Notes: generated by a model not told the origin, from the sequence alone. A stretch of 64,000 nt of DNA from Stenotrophomonas sp. ZAC14D1_NAIMI4_1 (GCF_003086775.1 NZ_CP026001.1:2134407-2198406); one strand, 5' to 3'; positions 16,580-26,255 are shown, numbered from the stretch's first letter. Numbers and translations: made by a program.

Positions 16580-17802
16580 GCACCTCGCCCGATTTCCGTT
16601 CGCCCGCGTTCCTGCGCGCGCACATCGCCGACACCCTGGCGTTCTACCACCCGCGCTGCATCGATCCGAACGGCGGTTTCTTCCACTACTTCCGTGATGA
16701 CGGCAGCATCTACGATGCCAGCCACCGCCACCTGGTGAGCAGCACGCGTTTCGTCTTCAACTATGCGATGGCCTACCGCGAATTCGGCAATGCCGAGTAC
16801 CGCGAGGCGGTCGAGCACGGCGTGCGCTACCTGCGCGAGGTGCACCGCAACCCGGCCACCGGCGGCTATGCCTGGACCCTGCGCGATGGCAAGGTCGAGG
16901 ACGACATGAACCACTGCTACGGCGTGGCCTTCGTGCTACTGGCCTACAGCTGTGCGCTGAAGGCCGGCGTCGAGCAGGCCCGCGCGTGGATGGACGAAAC
17001 CTGGCAGCTGCTGGAAGCACGCTTCTGGGAGCCGCAGCACGGCCTGTACAAGGACGAAGCCGATGGCCAGTGGAACTTCACCGGCTACCGCGGGCAGAAC
17101 GCCAACATGCACATGTGCGAGGCGATGCTGGCCGCGTTCGAGGCCAGTGGCGAGCAGCGCTATGTCGAGCGCGCGCTGCAGCTGGCCGACAACATGACCC
17201 GCCGCCAGGCCGCCAAGGCCGGCGGGCTGGTCTGGGAACACTATGACGTGAACTGGGAGATCGACTGGGATTACAACCTGGACAATCCCAAGCACCTGTT
17301 CCGCCCGTGGGGTTTCCAGCCTGGCCACCAGACCGAGTGGGCCAAGCTGCTGCTGATCCTTGACCGCCACGTGCAGGCCGACTGGCTGGTGCCGACCGCG
17401 CAGCATCTGTTCGACGTGGCCGTCGAGCGCAGCTGGGACGAGGCACGCGGTGGCCTGTACTACGGCTTCGCGCCGGAGTCGCGCCGCCAGCCGGGCATGG
17501 ACGGCGCGCCGATCGGCGGCGACAGCTTCGTCTGCGACGACGACAAGTACTTCTGGGTGCAGGCCGAAACGCTGGCCACCGCGGCGCTGATGGCCAAGCG
17601 CACCGGCGATGACCGCTACTGGCAGTGGTACGAGCGCATCTGGGCGTATTCGTGGGAGCACTTCGTCGACCACCAGTACGGCGCCTGGTTCCGCATCCTC
17701 GATGCCGACAACCGCAAGTACAGCGACGAGAAGAGCCCGGCCGGCAAGGTGGATTACCACACCATGGGCGCGTGCTACGAAGTGTTGAACGTCGTTCGTT
17801 GA
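16576..17802 (+). CDS. AGE-family sugar isomerase, probable D-mannose isomerase
   Basis: A 408-residue (alpha/alpha)6-barrel protein of the N-acylglucosamine 2-epimerase/YihS family. Visible are RFVFNYAMAY near residue 58, DDMNHCYGVAFVLLA, RGQNANMHMCEAMLAAFEA around residues 175-190, PWGFQPGHQTEWAKLL around residue 245, and the C-terminal YHTMGACYEVL. The three conserved His regions are those used for aldose-ketose exchange in D-mannose isomerases. The missing N-acyl substrate context, together with mannosidases and a fructokinase-like gene in the operon, favours mannose to fructose isomerisation over GlcNAc epimerisation. The ATG overlaps the kinase stop (ATGA). Confidence 0.82.
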   Translation: MSTSPDFRSPAFLRAHIADTLAFYHPRCIDPNGGFFHYFRDDGSIYDASHRHLVSSTRFVFNYAMAYREFGNAEYREAVEHGVRYLREVHRNPATGGYAWTLRDGKVEDDMNHCYGVAFVLLAYSCALKAGVEQARAWMDETWQLLEARFWEPQHGLYKDEADGQWNFTGYRGQNANMHMCEAMLAAFEASGEQRYVERALQLADNMTRRQAAKAGGLVWEHYDVNWEIDWDYNLDNPKHLFRPWGFQPGHQTEWAKLLLILDRHVQADWLVPTAQHLFDVAVERSWDEARGGLYYGFAPESRRQPGMDGAPIGGDSFVCDDDKYFWVQAETLATAALMAKRTGDDRYWQWYERIWAYSWEHFVDHQYGAWFRILDADNRKYSDEKSPAGKVDYHTMGACYEVLNVVR

Positions 17803-17879
17803 GGCACGTTTCGCCGAACGCATGACGCATGGAAATGGGTAGCGCCGGGCCACGCCCGGCGGAACACCAGGAGCATCAC

Positions 17880-20498
17880 GTGCATCGTCTTTCCCTCGTT
17901 GTCCGTCTGCTCCTGCTGCTTGTCGTGGCGGTTGCATTTCCTGCCGCCGCCGCGCCGCTGCAGGCGCAGTGGGAATTCCGCCTGCTGCCCGGCGATGCCC
18001 AGGGTGCCGCCCACCCCGGGCTTCAGCAGTGGCGTGCGGCCACGGTGCCTGGCAGCGTGCACACCGATCTGCTCGACCATGACCTGATCCGCGATCCCTA
18101 CGTGGGCGCGGCCGAGGCGGAGCTGCAATGGATCGGCCTGGCAAGCTGGGAGTACCGCGCACGCTTCGACGTGGATGCGGCGACCCTGGCCAAGCCGAAT
18201 GCCGAACTGCGCTTCGACGGGCTGGACACCTACGCCGAGGTCACCCTCAACGGCAAGCCGCTGCTGCGCGCTGACAATGCACATCGCACCTGGCACGCGC
18301 GCGTGGAAGGACGCCTGCAGGCCACGGGCAATGAACTGCTGATCGTGTTCCGCTCGCCCATCCGCACGCTGGTGCCTGGCGTACAGGCGATGCCGCACAG
18401 GATCGCCGGCAACTATCCCTCGCCCTATGGTGATGAGCCGAAGGATGCGATGGTCGGCAACTTCGCGCGCAAGCCGGCCTATCACTTCGGCTGGGACTGG
18501 GGCCCGCGCTATGTCACCGCCGGTGTCTGGCGTGGCGTGGACCTGCAGGCCTGGGATATGCACCGGCTGACTGACCTGGCCGTGCGCACCGAGGCACTGG
18601 ACAGCCGCCAGGCGAAGCTGGCGGTGCTGCTGCAGGTGGAGCAGGGCAATGCCGCCGGTTCAGCCGTGGTGGATGTGGACGTGCGCGACCCCGAGGGCCG
18701 CAGCGTGGCCCAGGTGCAGCGCACGGTGCTGCTGAAGCCGGGCACGAACACTGTCGAGATTCCCGTTGAACTGGCGGATCCCCGCCGCTGGTGGCCGGTT
18801 GGCCACGGCGCGCAGGACCGCTACAGCGTGCAGGCACGCCTGGAGGGCGGGCGTTCCGCTGAGCTGGCGCGCGAACAGCGCATCGGCCTGCGCACCGTCG
18901 AGCTGCGCCGCGAGGAAGATGGCAAGGGTGGGCAGGGCTTCGCCTTCGTCATCAACGGGGTGGAGATCTTCGCCAAGGGCGCCAACGTCATTCCGTTCGA
19001 TGCGTTCCCCGCCCGTGTTGATCCTGCGCGGCTGCGCCAGGTGCTGACCGCCGCGCGCGACGCCAACATGAACATGCTGCGCAACTGGGGCGGTGGCTAC
19101 TACGAGGACGACGCGTTCTTCGACATCGCCGACGAGTTGGGCCTGCTGGTCTGGCAGGACTTCATGTTCGGCGGCGGCATGCAGCCCGGCTACGATCCCG
19201 CGTTCCGCGCCAGCGTGGTGGCCGAGGCGCGCGACAACGTTCGCCGCCTGCGGCACCACCCCAGCATCGTGCTGTGGTGTGGCAACAACGAGGAAGAAAC
19301 CGCCTGGAAGGACTGGGGCCACGGCCGTGACCTGAAGGCGGCCGACCCGGCATTCGCAGCGAAGGTGTGGCAGGGCTATGTGGACCTGTTCGGCCATGAT
19401 CTGCGCCAGGTCGTGGGTGAGGAGGGCCTGGGCGTGCCGTACTGGTCCAGCTCGCCCAGCAACGACCTGGACGAGAAGGCCAACGATTCCACCCGCGGCG
19501 ACAAGCACTACTGGCAGGTCTGGGGCAATCCGGCGCTGCCGGTGCAGGCGTACCTGCACGAGACCCCGCGCTTCATGTCCGAGTACGGCCTGCAGGCCTG
19601 GCCGGCGGTGGCGACGGTGGACCAGATCGCGAGCCGTGACGAGCAGGGTATCGACAGTCCGGTGATCCGTGCCCACCAGAAGTTCATGGCAGGCGAGGGC
19701 AACAGCCGGCTGCTGCACTACATCGCGCTGGGCTATGGTACGCCGAAGGACTTCGAGGATTTCGTCTACCTCAGCCAGGTGATGCAGGCCGATGGCATTG
19801 CCCTGGCGGCGCTGCACCACCGCGCATCGCGGCCGTACACGATGGGTTCGCTGTACTGGCAGCTCAACGACGTGTGGCCGGGTGCATCATGGTCCAGCGT
19901 GGACTATTACGGTCGCTGGAAGGCGCTGCACTTCGCTGCACGGCGCTTCTTCGCGCCGGTGACCGTGGCAGCGCTGCGTGATGAAGGCAGCACGCGGGTG
20001 CGCCTGGTCAACGATGGTGCGGCGGTGCAGGCGAGCTGGCGGCTGCGGGTGATGGACGTGGATGGCAAGGTACTGCGCCGCCGCGAAGTGCCGGTGAGCG
20101 TGGCCGCGGCGGGCGTTACCCCCGTGGGTGACTTCGCCGATGCCGAACTGCTGGCAGGCGCAGACCCCAAGCGCACCGTGGCGGTGTTCGAGCTGCTGCA
20201 GGAGGGCAAGGTGAGTGCACGCCAGGTGGTCGGCTTCGTGGAGGCCAAGGACCAGGTACTGCCGCGGCAGGCTTTGAAGGCGGTGCTGGCCATCGACGGC
20301 GACCACTACCGGTTGCGCCTGCAAAGCGCGGCCTACGTGCGCGCGGCGTGGATCGACTTCGGCGCGCTGGACGTGCAGGTGGAAGACAACCTGCTGGACC
20401 TGTTGCCGGGCGAGACCCGTGACATCGCCGTACGCGGCCCGGTGGACCTGGCGACGCTGCGCGAAGCGCTGAGGATCAAGACCCTCAACGATCGTTGA
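17880..20498 (+). CDS. GH2 beta-mannosidase, secreted
   Basis: An 872-residue exported glycoside hydrolase family 2 enzyme, expected to remove the single beta-linked mannose of the N-glycan core. The GTG at 17880 is preferred because CAGGAG lies 6 bp upstream. Residues 1-24 form a strongly hydrophobic signal peptide. Order of parts: sugar-binding jelly-roll (LRFDGLDTYAEVTLNG), immunoglobulin-like domain, TIM barrel with NMLRNWGGGYYEDDAFFD, the acid/base Glu in WCGNNEEE (about residue 466) and the nucleophile Glu in SEYGLQAWP (about 567), then C-terminal beta domains. It ends the operon; a palindrome follows. Confidence 0.92.
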   Translation: MHRLSLVVRLLLLLVVAVAFPAAAAPLQAQWEFRLLPGDAQGAAHPGLQQWRAATVPGSVHTDLLDHDLIRDPYVGAAEAELQWIGLASWEYRARFDVDAATLAKPNAELRFDGLDTYAEVTLNGKPLLRADNAHRTWHARVEGRLQATGNELLIVFRSPIRTLVPGVQAMPHRIAGNYPSPYGDEPKDAMVGNFARKPAYHFGWDWGPRYVTAGVWRGVDLQAWDMHRLTDLAVRTEALDSRQAKLAVLLQVEQGNAAGSAVVDVDVRDPEGRSVAQVQRTVLLKPGTNTVEIPVELADPRRWWPVGHGAQDRYSVQARLEGGRSAELAREQRIGLRTVELRREEDGKGGQGFAFVINGVEIFAKGANVIPFDAFPARVDPARLRQVLTAARDANMNMLRNWGGGYYEDDAFFDIADELGLLVWQDFMFGGGMQPGYDPAFRASVVAEARDNVRRLRHHPSIVLWCGNNEEETAWKDWGHGRDLKAADPAFAAKVWQGYVDLFGHDLRQVVGEEGLGVPYWSSSPSNDLDEKANDSTRGDKHYWQVWGNPALPVQAYLHETPRFMSEYGLQAWPAVATVDQIASRDEQGIDSPVIRAHQKFMAGEGNSRLLHYIALGYGTPKDFEDFVYLSQVMQADGIALAALHHRASRPYTMGSLYWQLNDVWPGASWSSVDYYGRWKALHFAARRFFAPVTVAALRDEGSTRVRLVNDGAAVQASWRLRVMDVDGKVLRRREVPVSVAAAGVTPVGDFADAELLAGADPKRTVAVFELLQEGKVSARQVVGFVEAKDQVLPRQALKAVLAIDGDHYRLRLQSAAYVRAAWIDFGALDVQVEDNLLDLLPGETRDIAVRGPVDLATLREALRIKTLNDR

Positions 20499-20532
20499 GC
20501 GTGGTCGGGTGGGTGCGGACCGTGGGTGGTGG

Positions 20533-20553
20533 GTGCGGACCGTTGGTCCGCAC
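20533..20553. repeat. Palindrome between convergent GH2 and mtnC
   Basis: GTGCGGAC and GTCCGCAC form an 8-bp stem with a 5-nt loop, preceded by a partial direct repeat of its left half. It is related to the GTGCCGAC hairpins of the composite repeats. It fills the 65-bp gap between the two convergent stops and may end transcription from both sides. Confidence 0.6.
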
Positions 20554-20563
20554 GCCTTACGGG

Positions 20564-21259
20564 TTACAGCTGGATCTGCTGGAAATTCTCGACGCGGTCG
20601 TGGCCGTTGGCGGCCTGGCCGGTGCGCGGCATCGGGTAGTCATCCAGGCGGTCGATCAGGCGCGTCTGCAGGCCAGCCTCGCGGGCGGCATCCAGTTCTT
20701 CCACCACGTCCGACAGGAACAGGATCTCACCGGCCGGCACGCCGATCGCCTGCACGATGTTGCGATAGCTGTCCGCCTCGCGCTTGCCGCCGATCTCGGT
20801 ATCGAACCAGCCCGACACCAGCGGGCTCAGGTCGCCTGCATCGCTGAAGCCGAAGAACAGCTTCTGCGCCGGCACCGAGCCGGAGGAGTACACGTACAGC
20901 GGCAGGCCCGAGGCATGCCAGCCCTTCAGCACCGGCGCTACTTCCGGGTAGAAGTGCGCGGTGTAATCGCCGCGGCGGTAACCGGCATCCCAGATCAGGC
21001 CCTGCAGGGCCTTGAGCGCAGTGTGCTTGCGGTCCTGGTCGATCCAGCCCTGCAGCGTCTCGGCCACCAGGCTGTCCTGGCAGGCGCCACCGATCTCGGT
21101 GGCCACCGCATCCAGCCAGCGGCGCACCTCCGGCTGCTGGCCGTGTTCGGCCACGAAGGCCGGCAGGGCCTGGCGGGCATAGGGGAACAGCACGTTCTTG
21201 ACGAACGAGATGCTGCTGGTGGTGCCTTCGATGTCGGTCAGGATGACGCGGGGCTGCAT
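20564..21259 (-). CDS. mtnC: Enolase-phosphatase E1 (MtnC)
   Basis: A 231-residue HAD-superfamily enzyme of methionine salvage. It enolises and dephosphorylates 2,3-diketo-5-methylthiopentyl-1-phosphate to acireductone. The N-terminal HAD motif reads [11 protein letters not shown] (Asp at residue 9, Glu at 11, typical of MtnC). [11 protein letters not shown] is the second HAD motif, and [13 protein letters not shown] carries the metal-binding Asp. It is last in the minus-strand order mtnB, mtnD, mtnC, 3 bp after mtnD. Confidence 0.95.
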   Translation of the reverse strand: MQPRVILTDIEGTTSSISFVKNVLFPYARQALPAFVAEHGQQPEVRRWLDAVATEIGGACQDSLVAETLQGWIDQDRKHTALKALQGLIWDAGYRRGDYTAHFYPEVAPVLKGWHASGLPLYVYSSGSVPAQKLFFGFSDAGDLSPLVSGWFDTEIGGKREADSYRNIVQAIGVPAGEILFLSDVVEELDAAREAGLQTRLIDRLDDYPMPRTGQAANGHDRVENFQQIQL

Positions 21260-21262
21260 GGA

Positions 21263-21820
21263 TCAGGACGCCTGGGTGGGAACGTAACGGGGGAATTTCT
21301 GCGCAATGTCGGTGCCGGTGAAGTGACCGACCCAGCCGTCCGGCTCGGTGAAGAAGCGGATGGCCACGAAGCTCGGCTCATCGCCCATGTCGAACCAGTG
21401 GGTGGTGCCGTCGGGCACGGCGATCAGGTCATCCTTCACGCACTCGATCTCGTAGACCTTGTCACCCACGTGCAGGGTAAACAGGCCCGAGCCTGCGACG
21501 AAGAAGCGCACCTCGTCTTCCTTGTGGAAGTGTTCGTCGAGGAACTTCTTGCGCAGTTCGGCGCGGTTCGGGTTGTCCGGGGCGATCGATGCCACGTCCA
21601 CGCTCTTGAAGCCGCGCTCGGCGACCAGGCGGTCGATGTCCGCACGGTAGGCGGCGAACACTTCGTCCTGGCTGGCGCCCGGTGCGACCGGCGCGGTGGC
21701 CTGCCAGCGCTCGAAGGTGACGCCGATCTTCTGCAGTTCGGCCGCGATGATCGCGCCGTCCTGGGAATCCAGCAGCGGTGATTCGGGATGGGTGTCGTCG
21801 TAGATGCGCAGTCGGCTCAT
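21263..21820 (-). CDS. mtnD: Acireductone dioxygenase (MtnD)
   Basis: A 185-residue cupin metalloenzyme. With iron it oxidises acireductone to formate and the methionine keto-acid precursor. Metal ligands are visible in [11 protein letters not shown] (two His and a Glu) and TTHWFDMG. The chosen ATG (21820) begins MSRLRIYDD, the normal family start; the frame is open further upstream but that extension has no family character. It lies between mtnB and mtnC in one operon. Confidence 0.95.
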   Translation of the reverse strand: MSRLRIYDDTHPESPLLDSQDGAIIAAELQKIGVTFERWQATAPVAPGASQDEVFAAYRADIDRLVAERGFKSVDVASIAPDNPNRAELRKKFLDEHFHKEDEVRFFVAGSGLFTLHVGDKVYEIECVKDDLIAVPDGTTHWFDMGDEPSFVAIRFFTEPDGWVGHFTGTDIAQKFPRYVPTQAS

Positions 21821-21912
21821 GGCGGCAGCTTGAACGTCTCGGGGGGAAGACAGGGTAACAGGGTGGTGAAGGGCGGCAGATTCCGGATTGGAATCTGCAC
21901 CCCGGCGCCGGT

Positions 21913-22554
21913 TCAGTCGCGCAGCTTGCGCAGTTCCAGCTCGCAGTGGAACAGGAACTCGAAGGCTTCCATGTGGCGGCGCGCTTCGGCCATGTCGCGG
22001 CCCCAGGCATACAGGCCGTGGCCGTCGATCAGGTAGCCCCACAGGGGCTGGGTGTCGAGCAGGGCATCGACCTGCGCCGACAGCACGTTCATGTCCTGGG
22101 TGTTGGCGAACACCGGCACGTCGATGGCCATATCGTGGGTGCTGTTGCCGGCGAAGGCCTTCAGCAGCTCGTAGCCTTCGATGCGGATGTGGCCCTGCGG
22201 TGCGTACAGGCGCGAGGCGATGGTCTGCACCGGTGAATGGGTGTGCAGCACGCAGCCGATTTCCGGGAAGCGGCGGTACAGCTGGGTGTGCAGCAGGGTC
22301 TCGGCGGACGGGCGCAGCGGGCGGCCGACGGCGAGGCCGTCGAAATCCACCACCATGATGTCGTCCTCGATGAGGCGGCCCTTGTCCTTGCCCGAGACCG
22401 TGATCGCGGCGTGGCGGTCGTCCAGGCGGTGGGAGAAGTTGCTGCTGGTGGCCGGGGTCCAGCCGGCGTGGGCCAGTTCGCGGACGTTGTCGATCAGCAG
22501 CTGGGCCAGTTCGCTCAGGCGCGCGGTGTCGTAGGGGAAGGTGGGGGCGTTCAT
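21913..22554 (-). CDS. mtnB: Methylthioribulose-1-phosphate dehydratase (MtnB)
   Basis: A 213-residue class II aldolase-fold, zinc-dependent dehydratase of methionine salvage. Visible are [12 protein letters not shown] near residue 33, VSGKDKGRL, the metal-binding [11 protein letters not shown], and the distal [10 protein letters not shown]. It begins MNAPTFPYD at 22554. It is the first gene of mtnB-mtnD-mtnC, with a 92-bp gap before mtnD. mtnA and mtnP-type genes are not in the window, so the first steps must be encoded elsewhere. Confidence 0.94.
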   Translation of the reverse strand: MNAPTFPYDTARLSELAQLLIDNVRELAHAGWTPATSSNFSHRLDDRHAAITVSGKDKGRLIEDDIMVVDFDGLAVGRPLRPSAETLLHTQLYRRFPEIGCVLHTHSPVQTIASRLYAPQGHIRIEGYELLKAFAGNSTHDMAIDVPVFANTQDMNVLSAQVDALLDTQPLWGYLIDGHGLYAWGRDMAEARRHMEAFEFLFHCELELRKLRD

Positions 22555-22636
22555 GCGGTCGATTTTACTGGATTCGGCCAACGGCTGAGCCCCTCGTGGC
22601 GGGTTGGTCGGTCGCGGAACGCGGGTTCTCGGGTTT

Positions 22637-22740
22637 GGCCGGGCGGGTGGGTTGCGCGGGGGACGCCGTGAATCCGTCCCTGGAGGCTTGTGAGCGCCAT
22701 CCATGGCGCTCGCACCCCCGCGCAACCCACCCGCCCGGCC
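22637..22740 (-). repeat. Variable-arm inverted repeat, copy 3
   Basis: Arms 22637-22662 and 22715-22740 are perfectly complementary over 26 nt around a 52-nt core (22663-22714). On the minus strand the core reads like the other copies, with a GAGCGCCA/TGGCGCTC inner hairpin. The flank contains the GAACCTGTC motif. The accompanying GCAGGGC and GTGCCGAC hairpins are absent, so this is a shorter version. Confidence 0.85.
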
Positions 22741-22819
22741 ACGGACAGGTTCCGTGCGCGCCAGCCACGGAGTGAAGAAGGAAAGGCAGAAGCGGGTCGC
22801 GGCGCTGCGCTTGCTCGGA

Positions 22820-22891
22820 GCGGAGCATGGCTCCGCTCTACAGAAGATTCATTCCCCAGACGGACTTCATCCACGCATGGCGTGGATCTAC
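22820..22891. repeat. Two GTAG-type REP palindromes
   Basis: GCGGAGCATGGCTCCGC followed by TCTAC (22820-22841), and CATCCACGCATGGCGTGG followed by ATCTAC (22868-22891), both in reverse orientation. The second is the same sub-type as the elements near 26865, 41322, 41354 and 41918. Confidence 0.75.
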
Positions 22892-22915
22892 CGGACGTGC
22901 CGGGAGAGTGTCAGG

Positions 22916-23082
22916 GGTGGGGAGGCATGGGTTCGCGGGGGTGTCCGCGGCATGGATGCCGCGGCCAAGCCTCCAGGGATGGATTCACGGCGTCCCCCGC
23001 GAACCCATGCCTCCCCGCCAAACCCTCAGCCCAGCCGTTGCTGTTGACGTTGCTCCAGCGGGTGCAGGGCCGCAGGCCCTGC
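22916..23082 (+). repeat. Composite variable-arm repeat, copy 4
   Basis: Arms 22916-22941 and 22994-23019 are complementary over 26 nt with one G-T position, around a 52-nt core (22942-22993) holding the inner hairpin CCGCGGCAT/ATGCCGCGG. A linker and the GCAGGGC/GCCCTGC hairpin (23064-23082) follow, as in copies 1, 2 and 5. It ends 14 bp before the stop of the convergent permease gene. Confidence 0.85.
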
Positions 23083-23096
23083 AATACAGAAAACCC

Positions 23097-24524
23097 TCAC
23101 TGGCCCCGCAGGCGGCTGTGCTTGAAGCCGTAGCAGAAATAGATCACGAAGCCGACGAACGTCCAGACACCCATCAGCATCCAGTTGTGCATCGTCATCG
23201 CCGACAGCAGCGCCAGGCAGCTCAGCACGCCCAGGGTGCAGATCAGCCACGCCATCGGCATGCGGAACGGACGCGGCAGGTCCGGCTGGGTACGGCGCAG
23301 GATCAGCACGCCCGCGCACACGGCCGCAAACGCGATCAGGGTGCCCATCGAGGTCAGTTCACCCAGGATGTCCAGCGGGAACAGCGCCGCCAGCAGGGCG
23401 ATGCCGATGCCGGTGATGACCGTGTTGATGTGCGGGGTGCGGTACTTCGGGTGGATCTTGGTGAACACCGGCGGCAGCAGGCCATCGCGCCCCATGATCA
23501 TGAAGATGCGCGGCTGGCCGATGATCATCACCAGCACCACCGAGGACAGGCCGACCAGGGCGCCGACCTCGACCACCCAGCGCAGCCAGCCCAGCTGCGG
23601 GTGCGCCGCCACGGCGGTCACCACCGGTTCGTCGGTGCCCAGCAGCTGGTACGGCACCAGGCCGGTCATCACCGCCGCCATGGCGATGTACAGCACCGTG
23701 CAGATCACCAGCGACAGCATCATGCCGATCGGCATGTCGCGCTGCGGGTTCTTCGATTCCTGCGCCGCCACCGACACTGCTTCGAAGCCGATGTAGGCGA
23801 AGAACACCATGGCCGCGCCGCGCAGCACGCCTTCCATGCCGTACTTGCCCGGGCCTTCGTTGGCCGGGATGAACGGGGTCCAGTTGCTGGTGTCCATGTA
23901 CTTCCAGCCGACCACGATGACCAGCACGATCAGGCCGGTTTTCAGCACGACCATCGCCATGTTCATCGCCGAGGACTTGCTGATGCCGACGTAGCACAGC
24001 CAGGTCAGCAGCAGTACCAGGATGGCGGCGGGCAGGTTGGCGATGGCGCCGGTGGGGCGCAGCTGCGCGTCCAGTGGTGCACTGACCAGCGCCGCTGGCA
24101 GGTGGATGTCGAACTGGCTGAGCAGGCTGAGGAAGTAGCCGGTCCAGCTGACCGCCACCGCCGAGGCCGATACGCCGTACTCGAGCACCAGCATCCAGCC
24201 GATGAACCAGGCCGAGAGTTCGCCGAAGGTGGCGTAGGTGTAGGTGTAGGCGCTGCCGGACACCGGCACCATCGAGGCGAACTCGGCATAGGCCAGCGCG
24301 CAGAAGGCGCAGCAGACCGCGGCCAGCACGAAGGACAGCATGATGGCCGGGCCGGCATGGTTGGCCGCGGCCTGGCCGGTGATGACGAAGATGCCGCCGC
24401 CGATGACTGCGCCGATGCCCAGCGCGGTCAGGCCCCAGGGGCCGAGGTGGCGGCGCAGGCTCAGGCCGTTGGCGTCTTCATGGGCGGCATGCGGGTGCTT
24501 GGTGGCCCACAGTTGCTTGAACAT
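23097..24524 (-). CDS. APC-family amino acid permease, paralogue A
   Basis: A 475-residue inner-membrane transporter of the amino acid-polyamine-organocation superfamily, cationic-amino-acid-transporter-like group. The first helix has GIGAVIGGGIFVITGQAAANHAGPA (in two runs, residues about 37-61), the unwound glycine-rich substrate site of the family; about twelve to thirteen further hydrophobic stretches follow. Start at 24524 (MFKQLW). It is closely similar to the next upstream gene, sharing FAYIGFEAVS/FAYIGFDAVS and PGNW/SNW..PFIP loops, so the pair arose by duplication. Substrate is not readable. Confidence 0.88.
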   Translation of the reverse strand: MFKQLWATKHPHAAHEDANGLSLRRHLGPWGLTALGIGAVIGGGIFVITGQAAANHAGPAIMLSFVLAAVCCAFCALAYAEFASMVPVSGSAYTYTYATFGELSAWFIGWMLVLEYGVSASAVAVSWTGYFLSLLSQFDIHLPAALVSAPLDAQLRPTGAIANLPAAILVLLLTWLCYVGISKSSAMNMAMVVLKTGLIVLVIVVGWKYMDTSNWTPFIPANEGPGKYGMEGVLRGAAMVFFAYIGFEAVSVAAQESKNPQRDMPIGMMLSLVICTVLYIAMAAVMTGLVPYQLLGTDEPVVTAVAAHPQLGWLRWVVEVGALVGLSSVVLVMIIGQPRIFMIMGRDGLLPPVFTKIHPKYRTPHINTVITGIGIALLAALFPLDILGELTSMGTLIAFAAVCAGVLILRRTQPDLPRPFRMPMAWLICTLGVLSCLALLSAMTMHNWMLMGVWTFVGFVIYFCYGFKHSRLRGQ

Positions 24525-24575
24525 GTGTGTCGATCTTTTCGAAGCGCGCCGCGGATGGCGCGCGGGGAGAAACGG

Positions 24576-24600
24576 ACGGGCCGGCGCGAGGCCGGCCCGT
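24576..24600. terminator. GC-rich hairpin between tandem permease genes
   Basis: ACGGGCCGGC and GCCGGCCCGT form a perfect 10-bp stem with a 5-nt loop, just after the stop of the upstream permease (minus strand). There is no T-run, so it would attenuate or stabilise rather than act as a classical intrinsic terminator. Confidence 0.45.
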
Positions 24601-24607
24601 AGGCACA

Positions 24608-26080
24608 TCAGGGAGACTTGGCCAGCTTGCTGTTGCGGATGCCGTAGCCGAGGTAGATCAGCAGGCCCAGCACGGTCCAGCCGACGAACAGGTGCCAATG
24701 CACCACGAACGCCTGCCAGAAGAGGAACAGGCAGGTGGCCGCGCCCAGCGGGCAGATGATCCACACCGCCGGCACGCGGAACGGGCGGTGCAGATCCGGC
24801 TTGCTGTAGCGCAGGACCAGCACGCCGATGCAGACGGTGGCGAAGGCCAGCAGGGTGCCCATCGAGACCAGTTCACCCAGCACGTTCAGCGGCACCAGGC
24901 CGGCCAGTGCAGCGGCGATCACGCCGACCACGATCGTGGCCCAGTACGGGGTGCGGAAGCGGGCGTGGACCTTGCCGAAGAACTTCGGCAGCAGGCCGTC
25001 GCGCGAGATCGTGTAGGCGATGCGGGTCTGGCCCATCATCATCACCAGGATCACCGAGGACAGGCCGGCGATGGCGCCGATCTCGACGGCGGTCTTCAGC
25101 CACGCCAGCTGTGGGTAGCCTTCCAGCGCGGTGGCGACCGGCTTGTCGGTGCCCAGCAGGTGGTACGGCATCATGCCGGTCAGCACCGCGCAGACGATGA
25201 TGTAGACGATGGTGCACACGGCCAGCGAGCCGAGCAGGCCGATCGGCATGTTGCGCTGCGGGTCCTTGGTTTCGCCGGCGGCGGTGGAAACCGCGTCGAA
25301 GCCGATGTAGGCGAAGAACACGATGGTCGCGGCGCGGAAGATGCCGCTCCAGCCGAACTCGCCCGGCCCGGTGTTTTCAGGGATGAAGGGGTGCCAGTTG
25401 CCCGGATCGATATGCGCCGCGCCGATGCCGATGAACAGGCAGATGACGGTGACCTTGATGGCCACGATGATCGCGTTGACGAAGGCGGACTGGGTGACGC
25501 CGACATACAGCAGGCCCGACACCGCCGCGATGATCAGCACCGCCGGCAGGTTGAACAGCTTGCCGGAGGCGACGAACTCGCTGCCGGTCCAGGCGATCGG
25601 CGCTGCACTGAGCGCGTCCGGGAACGGCATGTTCAGCGTGCTGGTGAGGAAGCTGATCAGGTAGGCCGACCAGCCCACCGCGACCGAGGCCGAGGCGAAC
25701 AGGTATTCCAGCACCAGGCACCAGCCGATGAACCAGGCCATGCCTTCGCCGAGGGTGGCGTAGGAGTATGAGTAGGCGCTGCCGGAGACCGGCATCATCG
25801 CCGCGAACTCGGCGTAGCACAGGCCCGCCAGCGCGCAGGCGAAGCCGGCGATGACGAACGAGAGCATGACCGCCGGGCCGGCATGGTTGGCCGCGGCCTG
25901 GCCGGTCAGCACGAAGATGCCTGCGCCGATCACCGCACCGATGCCGAGCATGATGAGGTGTTTCGCCGTGAGGGTCCGTTTCAACGTGGCTTCGCCGTCC
26001 AGGCTGCCTTCGATGGGTTCGCCAGCATCGACGTGCCCGGCCGGTTGGACCGGCTTGACCCTCAACAGTGCTTTCAGCAT
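24608..26080 (-). CDS. APC-family amino acid permease, paralogue B
   Basis: A 490-residue APC-superfamily permease with a longer polar N-terminus than its neighbour. IMLGIGAVIGAGIFVLTG marks the first helix around residue 45, and about twelve further membrane segments follow. Start at 26080 (MLKALLR); the open frame extends upstream but without family character. The gene is divergent from the NUDIX hydrolase, and an 83-bp gap separates it from paralogue A. Confidence 0.88.
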   Translation of the reverse strand: MLKALLRVKPVQPAGHVDAGEPIEGSLDGEATLKRTLTAKHLIMLGIGAVIGAGIFVLTGQAAANHAGPAVMLSFVIAGFACALAGLCYAEFAAMMPVSGSAYSYSYATLGEGMAWFIGWCLVLEYLFASASVAVGWSAYLISFLTSTLNMPFPDALSAAPIAWTGSEFVASGKLFNLPAVLIIAAVSGLLYVGVTQSAFVNAIIVAIKVTVICLFIGIGAAHIDPGNWHPFIPENTGPGEFGWSGIFRAATIVFFAYIGFDAVSTAAGETKDPQRNMPIGLLGSLAVCTIVYIIVCAVLTGMMPYHLLGTDKPVATALEGYPQLAWLKTAVEIGAIAGLSSVILVMMMGQTRIAYTISRDGLLPKFFGKVHARFRTPYWATIVVGVIAAALAGLVPLNVLGELVSMGTLLAFATVCIGVLVLRYSKPDLHRPFRVPAVWIICPLGAATCLFLFWQAFVVHWHLFVGWTVLGLLIYLGYGIRNSKLAKSP

Positions 26081-26255
26081 GCAGAACTTTCCTGATGATC
26101 GGATTGGGGCCGCCGATGCGTTGCCGGCGGCCTGGAATGGTGAAGGCCGCGCGAACGGCCCGCTGTACCTTAGCCAAAGCTGAAGCCACCGCACAAGCGC
26201 AATCGCAACAATGACCGGCGATAATGGGCAGTATTTTTCCGATTGCCCCGCATTC

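Larger units (their letters stand above)
22555..23096. other. Gene-free repeat region
   Basis: This 542-bp stretch between mtnB and the permease gene contains variable-arm repeat copies 3 and 4 and two GTAG-type REP palindromes between them. No reading frame in it has the character of a gene. The mtnB promoter should lie at its left end but no clear boxes stand out. Confidence 0.7.

Noticed and set aside
16576..17802. N-acetylglucosamine 2-epimerase as the product name.
   Set aside because: The AGE fold is shared, but the YihS-like motifs and the neighbouring mannosidases and fructokinase-like gene fit mannose isomerase better.
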